Origin: Chloracidobacterium sp.
GTDB lineage: Bacteria > Acidobacteriota > Blastocatellia > Pyrinomonadales > Pyrinomonadaceae
Reading direction: 5' to 3'
Assembly (NCBI GenBank): GCA_016720705.1
Contig: JADKKB010000007.1
Location: 930,001-994,000, forward strand
DNA length: 64,000 nucleotides
Positions 7,592 through 15,759 of the stretch are shown one piece after another; the first letter of the stretch is position 1; every line of letters starts with the position of its first letter. The notes below the pieces were generated by a model. It saw only the letters and a program-made list of their open reading frames with translations. It was not told where the DNA came from and ran no database searches. The translations under genes and the position numbers were made by a program.

Positions 7592-9427
7592 TTAGTTACT
7601 ATCTAAACCGTCGTCGTCGTTCGAATTTTTGCTTTTCGCGTCATTCTTTTCCATATCGTCCAGGATCTTCTGCTCATCCGGTGTCGCAGGTGGTTCATCG
7701 GCGGATGAGTCATACGGATCGCCCTTGACGTCGCGGATCTTGAGCAGACGAGCTTCGTCATCCTCATAAATGATCTCGGCCCAACCGCTGTCTAGCGCTT
7801 TGGCGATCATTTCAGTGTTTTCTTTCGCATCGGCAAAGATGTACTTCGCCCCGAACTTATCGCGAATGACCGGGGCCGGATCATCGATCTTGCCTTCGGT
7901 CAGATCCTTGAGCGTTTTGTACAACTCCGGATTTTCCGAATAGAGGTAGTTCGGATCGAGTCCGTAAACGTAGCGATGCTTAGTGTTATAGAAGAACAGT
8001 TTTGGAAAATCATCCCATGTACAGTTAAAGATGAGCTCGTTTTTGGGAATATTATCGGCTCCCGTCTCATCGAGTGCGGTCGCCCACTCCATCGACCGGC
8101 GATATTTATCATTCGGCTCGTTACTGGTTATATTGTCGATCATCCCGGACTCATCAAAACCAAACTTGTGCAGGCCGATCAGATTGTAGACCCAAAAGAT
8201 ACATAGAGCGATCCCGATGATCCAAACGGCCGATGACCGGGCGGCCTGAAGCCACGCTTGCTTTTCGGTTGGCTTTTCGACGTCGAGATAAGGGTCGATC
8301 TCCCGCTGGAACTCGTCCGGCAGTTCGACCGCCTTCGGTGCTGTGAATGCATTCCAGGCAAAGGCCGCAAAAAGGATTGCGAACGGCGGAAAGTACTCGG
8401 CAAAACGCTTAGAGCGGAACTGTGCTGCAAGCAATATCGATGTAAACGCGAGAAAAAATGCCGCCTTTTCAGGCAACTTGCTATTCTTTGGCACGAACAA
8501 GACGTAGCCGATCAGCATCGCGATCAATGCGATCGGAAAGTTCATCAGCAGTTCCTTCCCGTCGTACGGATACCACTCGCCGCCAACCGCAACGGCAAAG
8601 TCGCTGCCAACCTTGAATTTCGTTATGAAATGCTCAAAGAAGAGCCCGAGATTGTCCGGAAAATAAGGATTGATGACATTGCCCAGGATCATCCCTGCCG
8701 TCGTATATGCCAAAGGCCGCCATTCAAAACGGCGTTCGTTGATGGCAATGATCACAGTCCATATAAAAGCCGCAAACCATAGGAGCGGAAACAAGCTGTA
8801 AGTCCAGACAAACGCAAACATTAGCGGCAGCAGCCACAGGTATTTGCGTTGAAATAAAAGATGGATCCCGAGTACGGTGATGATAATGGTCAACGGCGGT
8901 GCCTTGCCCATATTCATCCGATAGTAAAATGCATTAGCACACGTCAGAAGAGCAGCGAGCCAAATTAGCTGATGCTTAATGCCGTACCGATAGACCAGCC
9001 AATAAACCGAAAATACGGCAAATGTCGCGTAGAAAACAGTCGATACCTTTGCCGCCATCACCGGTTCAAAGAACCAGAGGAAAGGTATCTGTAGAAGATG
9101 GAAAAGGAAATGGTGATCAGCGTAATCCTGTGGGTTGAGCACCGTCAACGGCAGCCATTCAAATGAAGGAAGCCATTTTCCGTGTTTGAAATTTTCCCAC
9201 AGAAGCGACGACCATTTTATGTGGTAATAACCGTCCCAATCACCGCAGCAGATGGCATCTGTACGTGACTGCAAAAACGTCAGCACCATCAGGATCGCGC
9301 AAAACCCAAAAATTAAATAGATGACCCGGACCGCATTCTCGGACTCGAGAAATTCGCTCCAGCTTTGCTTTTTCGCAACCGCGGCCGAGGGTGTCGTCTC
9401 GGGCTTTTCGTTTATGATCTCGTCCAT
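7592..9427 (-). CDS. STT3-like / GT-C fold integral membrane protein
   Basis: About 611 residues. After a 50-residue polar head there are around a dozen hydrophobic segments up to about residue 420, then a soluble C-terminal domain of about 190 residues. The first extracytoplasmic loop carries GDWDGYYHIKWSSLL and further on NPQDYADHHFLFHLL, the D-x-D...YYH and D-HHFLF arrangement typical of STT3/AglB/PglB oligosaccharyltransferases and related GT-C enzymes. The C-terminal domain has TWDDFPKLFFYNTKHRYVYG and ends in an acidic Asn/Asp-rich tail; I cannot find the WWDYG-type motif of true STT3. Likely role: transfer of a lipid-linked sugar at the outer face of the membrane. ATG 9427 is chosen; an upstream extension adds 20 atypical residues. 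Confidence 0.7.
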   Translation of the reverse strand: MDEIINEKPETTPSAAVAKKQSWSEFLESENAVRVIYLIFGFCAILMVLTFLQSRTDAICCGDWDGYYHIKWSSLLWENFKHGKWLPSFEWLPLTVLNPQDYADHHFLFHLLQIPFLWFFEPVMAAKVSTVFYATFAVFSVYWLVYRYGIKHQLIWLAALLTCANAFYYRMNMGKAPPLTIIITVLGIHLLFQRKYLWLLPLMFAFVWTYSLFPLLWFAAFIWTVIIAINERRFEWRPLAYTTAGMILGNVINPYFPDNLGLFFEHFITKFKVGSDFAVAVGGEWYPYDGKELLMNFPIALIAMLIGYVLFVPKNSKLPEKAAFFLAFTSILLAAQFRSKRFAEYFPPFAILFAAFAWNAFTAPKAVELPDEFQREIDPYLDVEKPTEKQAWLQAARSSAVWIIGIALCIFWVYNLIGLHKFGFDESGMIDNITSNEPNDKYRRSMEWATALDETGADNIPKNELIFNCTWDDFPKLFFYNTKHRYVYGLDPNYLYSENPELYKTLKDLTEGKIDDPAPVIRDKFGAKYIFADAKENTEMIAKALDSGWAEIIYEDDEARLLKIRDVKGDPYDSSADEPPATPDEQKILDDMEKNDAKSKNSNDDDGLDSN

Positions 9428-9616
9428 TGAATTTAGTGCCAGATAAATTGAAAAAGTATCACGAATGCAGGGTGCAAATCTAATCACAGCGACACCGTAG
9501 TGCGTTCGGCTGCTATCCTGCCTGACATAAGAGGTAGAAGTGGCGATCCACGGTGGACGAGGAAAGGAAAGTATTTGCTAAGCTTGCCGGGAAATCTTAG
9601 AATCAAAGATTCGATT

Positions 9617-10282
9617 ATGTATCCAAAAGGCAACCTTGATATACCAGCGTCCCACGGTCACCTTGAAGCGATCGTTAAAGAACCGCACAGCCCACGTCAA
9701 GGTGTCGGCGTAGTGTGCCATCCGCACCCGCTCGGCGGCGGCACGATGCACAATAAAGTCGTTTTTCGGGCGGCGGCGGGAATGCTCGACGCGGGACTTC
9801 TAACCGTAAAATTTAACTTTCGCGGCGTGGGCGGATCAACGGGCGTCCACAATGAGATCGAAGGCGGCCGCGAAGATGTCGGCGACGTGCTCGAGTACGT
9901 TGAACAGCAATATCCGGGCGAAGACCTGACGCTTGCGGGCTTTTCGTTCGGTTCGCGGACCGGACTGGAGGTCGGGTTTGACGACCCGAAGGTCAAACGC
10001 CTCATTTCGATCGGGACGCCTATCGACAAATACGGTGATTACGATTTTCTGATCGGATTGCGAAAGCCGATCTTGTTCATTCACGGCGACCAAGACGAAT
10101 TTGGCTCCCTTAAGAATCTCCGGCCGCTGATCGACGAGGTCGCAAAGACCGCGGACACAGAACTCGTCGTCTTTGAGAATTGCGGACATTTTTTTGATGA
10201 GCATTTGAATGAATTGCGCGAGGCGATACGGTCGTGGGTAATAACTAAACTAACCGAAGCTCAGGCGAGCAGAGAAGCTTAA
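9617..10282 (+). CDS. alpha/beta hydrolase (dienelactone hydrolase-like)
   Basis: A 221-residue cytosolic alpha/beta hydrolase. Seen: VCHPHPLGGGTMHNKVV (oxyanion region), FNFRGVGGSTG, the nucleophile elbow GFSFGSRTG, an acid in FIHGDQDEFGS and the base in NCGHFFDEH. This is the compact lid-less type annotated as CocE/DLH-like or COG2945; natural substrates are generally unknown. The start at ATG 9617 fits the family (MYPKGNLDIP...); earlier in-frame codons give an unlikely basic extension. It begins a rightward series with the thioesterase and truA, 49 bp before the former. Confidence 0.88.
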   Translation: MYPKGNLDIPASHGHLEAIVKEPHSPRQGVGVVCHPHPLGGGTMHNKVVFRAAAGMLDAGLLTVKFNFRGVGGSTGVHNEIEGGREDVGDVLEYVEQQYPGEDLTLAGFSFGSRTGLEVGFDDPKVKRLISIGTPIDKYGDYDFLIGLRKPILFIHGDQDEFGSLKNLRPLIDEVAKTADTELVVFENCGHFFDEHLNELREAIRSWVITKLTEAQASREA

Positions 10283-10331
10283 AACTATCGCCCTCATACG
10301 GGGCTATAAACTTCGCGAAAGATCCAACATT

Positions 10332-10715
10332 ATGGAACAAAAACCAATACGAGATGCGGCCATTCGGCTAACGATGATGCCGCGAGATACCAATGCTCAC
10401 GGAACCGTCTTTGGCGGCGTGATATTGAGTTATATCGACGTCGCCGGTGGTGTCGAGGCAGTTCGCCACACAAAACACAACCGATTTGTTACCGTCGCGA
10501 TGAAAGAGGTGATCTTTCACGAACCCGTTTTCATCGGTGATCTTGTCAGTTTTTATGCGGAGACAATGAAGGTTGGAAATACATCGATCAGTATCCACGT
10601 CGTCGTCGAAGCCGAACGCTTCGGATCGCCGGGTGTGATCGCTAAGGTCACTGAGGCCGAAATGACCTTTGTTGCCATTGACGAAGCCCGTAAAAAGGTG
10701 AGGATCGGAGGTTAA
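10332..10715 (+). CDS. acyl-CoA thioesterase, hotdog fold (YciA-like)
   Basis: 127 residues, a typical single hotdog domain that would work as a hexamer or tetramer hydrolysing acyl-CoA. The diagnostic N-terminal segment MPRDTNAHGTVFGGVILSYID contains the catalytic-site N-x-H-G-T-x-F-G-G motif with the Asp of the central helix shortly after; VTVAMKEVIFHEPVFIGDLV is the second family block. The stop is two bases before truA, and the truA ribosome-binding site GGAGG lies inside the end of this gene, so the two are translationally close. Confidence 0.9.
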   Translation: MEQKPIRDAAIRLTMMPRDTNAHGTVFGGVILSYIDVAGGVEAVRHTKHNRFVTVAMKEVIFHEPVFIGDLVSFYAETMKVGNTSISIHVVVEAERFGSPGVIAKVTEAEMTFVAIDEARKKVRIGG

Positions 10716-10717
10716 GA

Positions 10718-11506
10718 ATGCCAACCTGGAAACTCGAGGTCGAATACGAAGGAACGCGCTACCGCGGGTGGCAGATGCAGCACAATGCCAAGTCGATTCA
10801 GGGCGAACTGATGGAAGTAACACGACAACTATTCGTGTCAAAGGTCGACCTCTTTGGAGCCGGATGGACTGATGCTGGCGTCCACGCCCTGCGCCAGATC
10901 GTACACGTCAAGGTACCCGAATTGTCCGTCAATCTAACGCCGCGGCAGATCCAATTCGGATTTAACGACCTGCTGCCACACGACATCAACGTCATCAAGG
11001 TGATGAACGCCCCGGACGATTTTCACGCCCGTCACGATGCTGTCCAACAATACTATCTTTATCAAATTTCAACGCGGCGGACGGCGTTCGGCAAAAATCT
11101 CGTCTGGTGGATCAAGGACAACCTTGATGCCAAAGCGATGTGTGAAGCTGCAAAAATGCTTGTCGGAAAGCACGATTTTCGTTCGTTTTGCGAAACGGAA
11201 GAGGGCAAGAATAAATCGACGTTCGTTGACGTCAGTCATGCAGATGTATTTACCGATGGCGATTTGATCTGTTTTCGCATCGGCGCAAGCCAATTTTTAT
11301 GGAAAATGGTCCGGCGGATAGTCGGAATGCTCGCAGAGGTCGGCCGCGGTAATACTACGTATGATGCGTTCGAGCGATTGTTGAGGTTTGAGTCGAACGT
11401 CCCGGCTCAGTTTACCGCTCCACCTTCAGGGCTATTCCTTGAAAAGGTATTATATAAGGGCGATTCGCCGCCAAGGGATCGCCGGGCGGCGTTTACGCTG
11501 GGTTAA
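10718..11506 (+). CDS. truA: tRNA pseudouridine synthase A, with Arg-to-Trp change in catalytic motif
   Basis: TruA makes pseudouridine at positions 38-40 of tRNA anticodon stems. The 262-residue product has the two-lobed family pattern: YEGTRYRGWQMQ, the catalytic block, FHARHDAVQQYYLYQI, KHDFRSFCE, and FLWKMVRRIVGMLAEVGRG near the end. The catalytic Asp is D52 in GAGWTDAGVHAL. The family sequence here is GAGRTDAGVHA; the Arg two residues before Asp is replaced by Trp (TGG at 10865-10867, one base from CGG). That Arg is nearly invariant and lies in the active site, so activity may be affected. A GGAGG sits 8 bp before the ATG. Confidence 0.93.
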   Translation: MPTWKLEVEYEGTRYRGWQMQHNAKSIQGELMEVTRQLFVSKVDLFGAGWTDAGVHALRQIVHVKVPELSVNLTPRQIQFGFNDLLPHDINVIKVMNAPDDFHARHDAVQQYYLYQISTRRTAFGKNLVWWIKDNLDAKAMCEAAKMLVGKHDFRSFCETEEGKNKSTFVDVSHADVFTDGDLICFRIGASQFLWKMVRRIVGMLAEVGRGNTTYDAFERLLRFESNVPAQFTAPPSGLFLEKVLYKGDSPPRDRRAAFTLG

Positions 11507-11593
11507 CTCACTGGTGCTTGCTTTCACGTACACGTTGTGACAAATTAAATCTATACGGTTTTGTAAGGTTTAGAAAAAAGGGAGACATATTTG

Positions 11594-11926
11594 ATGCCAC
11601 ATATTATTGCCGAGACGGCAACAGGCACTATTTCGTTTGAGGCCATCGTCGGCCAAAAGCTCGTTTTGGCACTTGAGGACAACGGTGTCGATATTTTGCA
11701 CCGCTGCGGCGGGAACGCACGTTGTACGACCTGCCGCGTGGAATTGATCGTCGGTGACGCGGGCGAAATGGGCCCTAATGAGCAAGCGATCCTCTCGACA
11801 AAAGAGGGGCTCAATGAGAATACTCGGCTTTCGTGCCAGATCAGAGTCAATGGCGATATGGAAGTCAAGGTTATCAATCAGGCGAGCGTCGCCGGGATCG
11901 AACCCGGAACACGGCCGGAAGACTAA
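11594..11926 (+). CDS. 2Fe-2S ferredoxin
   Basis: 110 residues with the plant/adrenodoxin-type ferredoxin fold. Cluster ligands are C38, C44, C47 (HRCGGNARCTTCRVEL) and C81 (LSCQIRV), the C-x5-C-x2-C spacing of the vertebrate/bacterial redox-partner type. ATG 11594 follows a GGAGA at 11581. It is 27 bp upstream of sodN. A ferredoxin next to Ni-superoxide dismutase could be incidental, or it could serve the radical-SAM lipoyl synthase two genes down; the sequence does not decide this. Confidence 0.92.
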   Translation: MPHIIAETATGTISFEAIVGQKLVLALEDNGVDILHRCGGNARCTTCRVELIVGDAGEMGPNEQAILSTKEGLNENTRLSCQIRVNGDMEVKVINQASVAGIEPGTRPED

Positions 11927-11953
11927 ACAGTTGCAATTTACAAGGAGAAAAAA

Positions 11954-12421
11954 ATGTTTGAAAAACTGAAAGAGCGAATTGTTCCGATTTTAGAAACAGC
12001 CGAAGCACATTGCGACGGACCGTGCGGCGTATATGACCCGGCTTCCGCCCGGATCGCCGCCGAGGCGGCCGTGTCGATGACTAAAAAACTCGTCGACCTC
12101 AAAGCGCCGGACGGCTCCGATGCGAAAGCGTCAATCGCATATCACAATACATTTTCACGCTACGTCACGATCAAAGAGGAACAGGCGGACATTGCAAAGA
12201 AAGAGTTGCTGATCCTCTGGACCGATTATTTCAAGCCGGTTCACCTCGAAAAATTTCCAAACCTGCACGACACGTTCTGGAAAGCCGCCAAGCTCTGTTC
12301 GTCGGTCAAGGTCGAGGTCAGCCTCGAACACGCCACCGAATTGATGGACGCTATCAAAGATATCCACGACATTTTCTGGTCGTCGAAAGACCTTAACGTC
12401 GAGTGGTACACGGCGTCATAG
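11954..12421 (+). CDS. sodN: nickel superoxide dismutase precursor
   Basis: Ni-SOD disproportionates superoxide; nickel is held by the first residues of the mature chain. The precursor is 155 residues. After an 18-residue leader (MFEKLKERIVPILETAEA) comes HCDGPCGVYDPASARI, the nickel hook with His1, Cys2 and Cys6 of the mature enzyme and the conserved Tyr. The usual form is HCDLPCGVYDP; residue 4 is Gly instead of Leu here. The remainder is a four-helix bundle pattern (VSMTKKLVDL, AYHNTFSRYVTIKEEQAD, VEVSLEHATELMDAIKDIH). An AAGGAG tract lies 8-10 bp before ATG. The maturation protease gene follows, separated by a hairpin. Confidence 0.95.
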   Translation: MFEKLKERIVPILETAEAHCDGPCGVYDPASARIAAEAAVSMTKKLVDLKAPDGSDAKASIAYHNTFSRYVTIKEEQADIAKKELLILWTDYFKPVHLEKFPNLHDTFWKAAKLCSSVKVEVSLEHATELMDAIKDIHDIFWSSKDLNVEWYTAS

Positions 12422-12443
12422 TCTAATTGATCGATTAGTTCTG

Positions 12444-12479
12444 CGGCGGAAGATCGAACAGGTTTTCCGCCGTTCGGCT
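12444..12479 (+). terminator. intercistronic hairpin between sodN and sodX
   Basis: CGGCGGAA (12444-12451) pairs perfectly with TTCCGCCG (12465-12472) around a 13-base loop, followed by a short pyrimidine-rich run ending in TTTT. Position and shape suggest a partial terminator or mRNA-stabilising hairpin that would allow more sodN than sodX product. Pairing is seen; the effect is inferred. Confidence 0.5.
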
Positions 12480-12485
12480 TTTCCT

Positions 12486-12842
12486 ATGAATGGCACTTTG
12501 CGAAAGTCGACCTGGCAGGAACGCTTACGATTTTACTCCGGTTTCTATTTTGGATTTCCGAGGTTGCGGCAGCTCAAGATTCAGGGAAACTCGATGTCGC
12601 CAACAATCGAGGATGGCGAGATCGTACTGTACGTTCCGCGAGTAGAGGTGAAGGTCGGGGACATTGTCCTGATGCCGCACCCCTTTAAGAAAAGCGTTAA
12701 GATCGTAAAGCGGCTCAGCGAGATCCATCCCGGTGGCAGGTTGACGCTCGTTGGCGACAACCCGGCCGAGAGCACCGACAGTCGCACTTTCGGGACGATT
12801 TCGATAAACTCAGTTCAAGGACGCATCGAGTGCAAGTGGTGA
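12486..12842 (+). CDS. sodX: Ni-SOD maturation protease, S26 signal peptidase family
   Basis: A 118-residue single-domain S26-type serine peptidase. The catalytic Ser is S36 in KIQGNSMSPTI and the Lys is K75 in VKIVKRLSE, followed by the LVGDNPAESTDSRTFG box shared with signal peptidases. Unlike LepB it has no clear N-terminal membrane anchor, consistent with the cytoplasmic SodX/CbiX-type proteases that remove the Ni-SOD leader so that His becomes residue 1. Direct adjacency to sodN makes this assignment strong. lipA begins 4 bp after its stop. Confidence 0.92.
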   Translation: MNGTLRKSTWQERLRFYSGFYFGFPRLRQLKIQGNSMSPTIEDGEIVLYVPRVEVKVGDIVLMPHPFKKSVKIVKRLSEIHPGGRLTLVGDNPAESTDSRTFGTISINSVQGRIECKW

Positions 12843-12846
12843 CCCA

Positions 12847-13764
12847 ATGATCGAAGAAAAGGTACTGATTCAGAAATTTGTTAATCGTAAAGGTCGTGAG
12901 CGGCTCAAGAAGCCCGATTGGCTCAAGATCAAGCTCGGCGATCCGTCAAATCAGAACGCCGTTTTGAATCTCATCGACGGGCTAAATCTTCACACGGTCT
13001 GCCAGGAGGCCAAATGTCCAAATATTTTTGAGTGCTGGACCGACAAGACCGCAACATTTATGCTCGGTGGCGACACCTGCACGCGGCATTGCGGCTTTTG
13101 TGCGGTCAATAAAGGCAAGCCGATGGACCTAGACCCGATGGAGCCGACCCACGTCGCTGAGGCTGTCAAACATCTAGATCTCAAACACGCCGTCATTACT
13201 TCGGTAAATCGTGACGACCTCGCCGACGGCGGTTCGATGCACTGGGCAGAGACGATCACTAAGGTTCGAGAATTTAGTCCCGACTGTAAGGTCGAGGTTC
13301 TCATCCCTGATTTCAACGGCGACGAGATCGCCCTAAATAATGTGCTCAACGCTCGACCCGACGTTCTCAACCACAACACCGAGACCATCGCCCGGCTTTA
13401 CCGTCGCGTCCGCCCCGACGCAAAGTACGCCCAAACGCTCGAATTGCTCGAACGGTCGGCAAACTGGCGTGACACCGTTCAGCCGTCGATGAAGACGAAA
13501 AGCGGCATTATGGCCGGTCTCGGTGAGGGCTTTGAAGAGGTCGTCGAACTGATGAAAGACCTCCGTTCGGTCTCGTGCGATATTATGACCATCGGCCAGT
13601 ACCTCCAGCCTTACGAAAAACGTCTGCCCGTCGAGCGATACGTCACACCGGACGAGTTCGCCGAGTGGAAGCGAATTGGGCTCGATTTAGGTTTTAAGCA
13701 CGTCGAATCATCGCCGCTGACTAGGTCTTCATATCACGCCCGAGAACAGACCGAGAGCAAATAA
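12847..13764 (+). CDS. lipA: lipoyl synthase
   Basis: LipA is a radical-SAM enzyme that inserts two sulfurs into octanoyl groups on lipoyl domains. The 305-residue product has both cluster motifs: the auxiliary cluster C52-x4-C57-x5-C63 (CQEAKCPNIFECW) and the SAM cluster C78-x3-C82-x2-C85 (CTRHCGFC). Other family blocks are VITSVNRDDLADGG, VLIPDFNGD, LNHNTETI and the terminal SPLTRSSYHA with the conserved Ser ligand. It is tightly packed behind sodX, but the metabolic link is not obvious; lipB is not in this window. Confidence 0.97.
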   Translation: MIEEKVLIQKFVNRKGRERLKKPDWLKIKLGDPSNQNAVLNLIDGLNLHTVCQEAKCPNIFECWTDKTATFMLGGDTCTRHCGFCAVNKGKPMDLDPMEPTHVAEAVKHLDLKHAVITSVNRDDLADGGSMHWAETITKVREFSPDCKVEVLIPDFNGDEIALNNVLNARPDVLNHNTETIARLYRRVRPDAKYAQTLELLERSANWRDTVQPSMKTKSGIMAGLGEGFEEVVELMKDLRSVSCDIMTIGQYLQPYEKRLPVERYVTPDEFAEWKRIGLDLGFKHVESSPLTRSSYHAREQTESK

Positions 13765-13925
13765 GCTTGTTCTCCGGCTTTCGCTAATTAATGAGGCGGC
13801 GTTTGAATTGACAGAAACTCGTGAGTGTTGTGAGGCTGACAACCCACACACATCAAATTTACAGGCAGTTGAAGGCTATTTCATTGGATATTTTGGAACG
13901 GCCCGATGCTCTCATCACGAATATT

Positions 13926-14381
13926 ATGAACCAAGCTGAAAAACAAAATGCGATCGAGGTTCTAAACAAGATCCTCGAATTGGAATTAGCCGGGGTTGTG
14001 CGTTATACGCATTATGCGTTGATGGTTTTCGGGTATAACCGGATACCGATCGTCTCGTGGCTGCAGAGCAATGGCGACGAGTCGCTAATGCACGCTCGCA
14101 AGGCAGGCGAGTTTGTCACGATGCTGGGCGGACATCCGAGTCTGAGGATCGGCCCTCTACTTGAAACCGAGAAGCACGATATCGGCGACATCCTGCGCGA
14201 AAGTCTGGAGCAGGAAAGTACGACTCTCGCGGCATACTACGAGCTACTCAAGCTGTCCGAGGGCAACTCGGTTGCGCTCGAGGAATACGCCCGAGAAATG
14301 ATCCTGCTCGAGGAAATGCATCTGGACGAGGTCAACAAGATGCTTCGCAAACCGGGTGAGATCGAGCCATTTTCTGAATGA
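13926..14381 (+). CDS. bacterioferritin-like diiron protein
   Basis: 151 residues forming a four-helix ferritin-like bundle. Diiron ligands can be placed in ELELAGVVRYTHY (helix A Glu), DESLMHARKAGE (helix B E-x2-H-like), LEQESTTLAAYYELL (helix C Glu) and LLEEMHLDEV (helix D E-x2-H). The Met that binds haem in E. coli Bfr is shifted by one residue, so haem binding is doubtful; the protein may be a ferritin or Bfr relative storing or detoxifying iron. ATG 13926 fits the family; an upstream GTG would add 35 atypical residues. Its TGA overlaps the ATG of the next gene. Confidence 0.85.
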   Translation: MNQAEKQNAIEVLNKILELELAGVVRYTHYALMVFGYNRIPIVSWLQSNGDESLMHARKAGEFVTMLGGHPSLRIGPLLETEKHDIGDILRESLEQESTTLAAYYELLKLSEGNSVALEEYAREMILLEEMHLDEVNKMLRKPGEIEPFSE

Positions 14382-14887
14382 AGTTGATCGCCGAAACTCA
14401 GCGTTTAGTTATTCGCGAAATGGACTCTGCTGTCGATGCAGAGTTCATTTTTGCGATTTTAAATACACCGAAGTTTATACGCTTTATCGGCGATCGAGGC
14501 GTTCGAAGCGTTGAACAAGCTGAAGATTTCATCGAAGATCGTTATCGGCAGAGCTATCGCGAGCACGGTTTTGGGTTATGGACAGTAACCCTTAAACACG
14601 GCGTGCAGATCGGAATGTGCGGTTTCGTAAAACGACCGCATCTCGACCACGCTGATCTCGGATTTGCATTCCTGCCTGATTACGAACGGCAAGGTTTCGG
14701 TTTCGAATCAGCATCGGCAATACTTAAGGTCGGAAAAGAAGAGTTGAATTTTTCTACTGTTTTAGCCATCACTTCACTCGAAAATAAAGCATCAGGCAAT
14801 TTGCTCAAAAAGCTGAATTTCAATTTTAACGGCATCGAAACGATGCCCGACGGCGAACAACTCAAGATTTTCTCGACGACATTATGA
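14378..14887 (+). CDS. GNAT family N-acetyltransferase (RimJ/RimL type)
   Basis: 169 residues of the Acetyltransf_3 type. Seen: the initial strand LIAETQRLVIREM, FGLWTVTLKHGVQIGMCGFVKRP, then DLGFAFLPDYERQGFGFESASAIL, which contains the acetyl-CoA binding segment (a variant of R/Q-x-x-G-x-G/A), and the late strand TVLAITSLENKASGNLLKKLNF. Substrates of such enzymes range from ribosomal protein N-termini to small molecules; none is indicated. It shares ATGA overlaps with both the ferritin-like gene before it and lpxI after it, so translation is likely coupled. Confidence 0.9.
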   Translation: MKLIAETQRLVIREMDSAVDAEFIFAILNTPKFIRFIGDRGVRSVEQAEDFIEDRYRQSYREHGFGLWTVTLKHGVQIGMCGFVKRPHLDHADLGFAFLPDYERQGFGFESASAILKVGKEELNFSTVLAITSLENKASGNLLKKLNFNFNGIETMPDGEQLKIFSTTL

Positions 14888-15723
14888 ATAACGGCATAAA
14901 TTTTGGGCTGATAGCCGGAAACGGCCAGTTCCCCTTTCTCGTTCTGGAGGGTGCTAGGCGGCAAGGCGTCGAGCTTTCGGTCATCGCCATCAAAGAAGAA
15001 ACGGAAAGAAGTATCGAAGAAAGCTCGAATGACGTCCGGTGGGTCGGTATTGGCCAACTAGGCAAGATGATCTCGTTTTTCAAGGACCGCGGCGTCTCAA
15101 AGGTGATAATGGCCGGCCAAGTCAAGCACGTACAGATTTTTTCAAGTTCGATGCCGGATATGCGGATGGTCAAGATGCTTTGGAAACTACCCAGACGCAA
15201 CACCAACGCTCTAATTGGCGGCGTGGCCGCTGAACTTGCGAAAGACGGGATCGAATTGGTCGATTCCACGCTTTTCATCCGGGATCACTTAGCGGGTGAA
15301 GGTGTGCTAACAAAGCGGCAACCAAGCGATCTTGAGCTAGAGAATATCGAGTATGGGCTGCAGATCGCCCGCGAAATAGCGAGACTTGATCTCGGACAGA
15401 CGATCGTCGTCCGCGGCAAAGCGTGTGTCGCGGTCGAAGCTATGGAAGGCACGGACGAGACGATCAAACGGGCGGGCGAATTGGTACGTGGCAAACTCAC
15501 CGTTATCAAGGTGGCCAAGCCCGAGCAGGATATGCGTTTTGATGTTCCCGTAGTCGGTGTACCTACGATCGAAGTAATGATCGCGGCGGGGGCGACCTGT
15601 CTTTCGATCACAACCGGCAAAACATTGATATTTGATGGCCCGTCGATGCTCGCCTTAGCTGACCGAAACAAGATATGCGTTGTAGGGTCTCCATTTGAAA
15701 CCTTTACTACCAATAGGGCGTAA
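14884..15723 (+). CDS. lpxI: UDP-2,3-diacylglucosamine pyrophosphatase LpxI
   Basis: LpxI hydrolyses UDP-2,3-diacylglucosamine to lipid X, the step done by LpxH in E. coli. The 279-residue product matches the family (former DUF1009) throughout: FGLIAGNGQFPFLVLEGARR, VRWVGIGQLGKMISFFK, IMAGQVKH, NTNALIGGVAAELAKDGI, IVVRGKACVAVEAMEGTD and VGVPTIEVMIAAGA. Together with lpxK elsewhere in the window it shows a lipid A pathway. It is translationally coupled to the GNAT gene by an ATGA overlap. Confidence 0.95.
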   Translation: MNNGINFGLIAGNGQFPFLVLEGARRQGVELSVIAIKEETERSIEESSNDVRWVGIGQLGKMISFFKDRGVSKVIMAGQVKHVQIFSSSMPDMRMVKMLWKLPRRNTNALIGGVAAELAKDGIELVDSTLFIRDHLAGEGVLTKRQPSDLELENIEYGLQIAREIARLDLGQTIVVRGKACVAVEAMEGTDETIKRAGELVRGKLTVIKVAKPEQDMRFDVPVVGVPTIEVMIAAGATCLSITTGKTLIFDGPSMLALADRNKICVVGSPFETFTTNRA

Positions 15724-15759
15724 ATAACAGCATTGTCCGTACCAAATCCAGGAGAAAGA

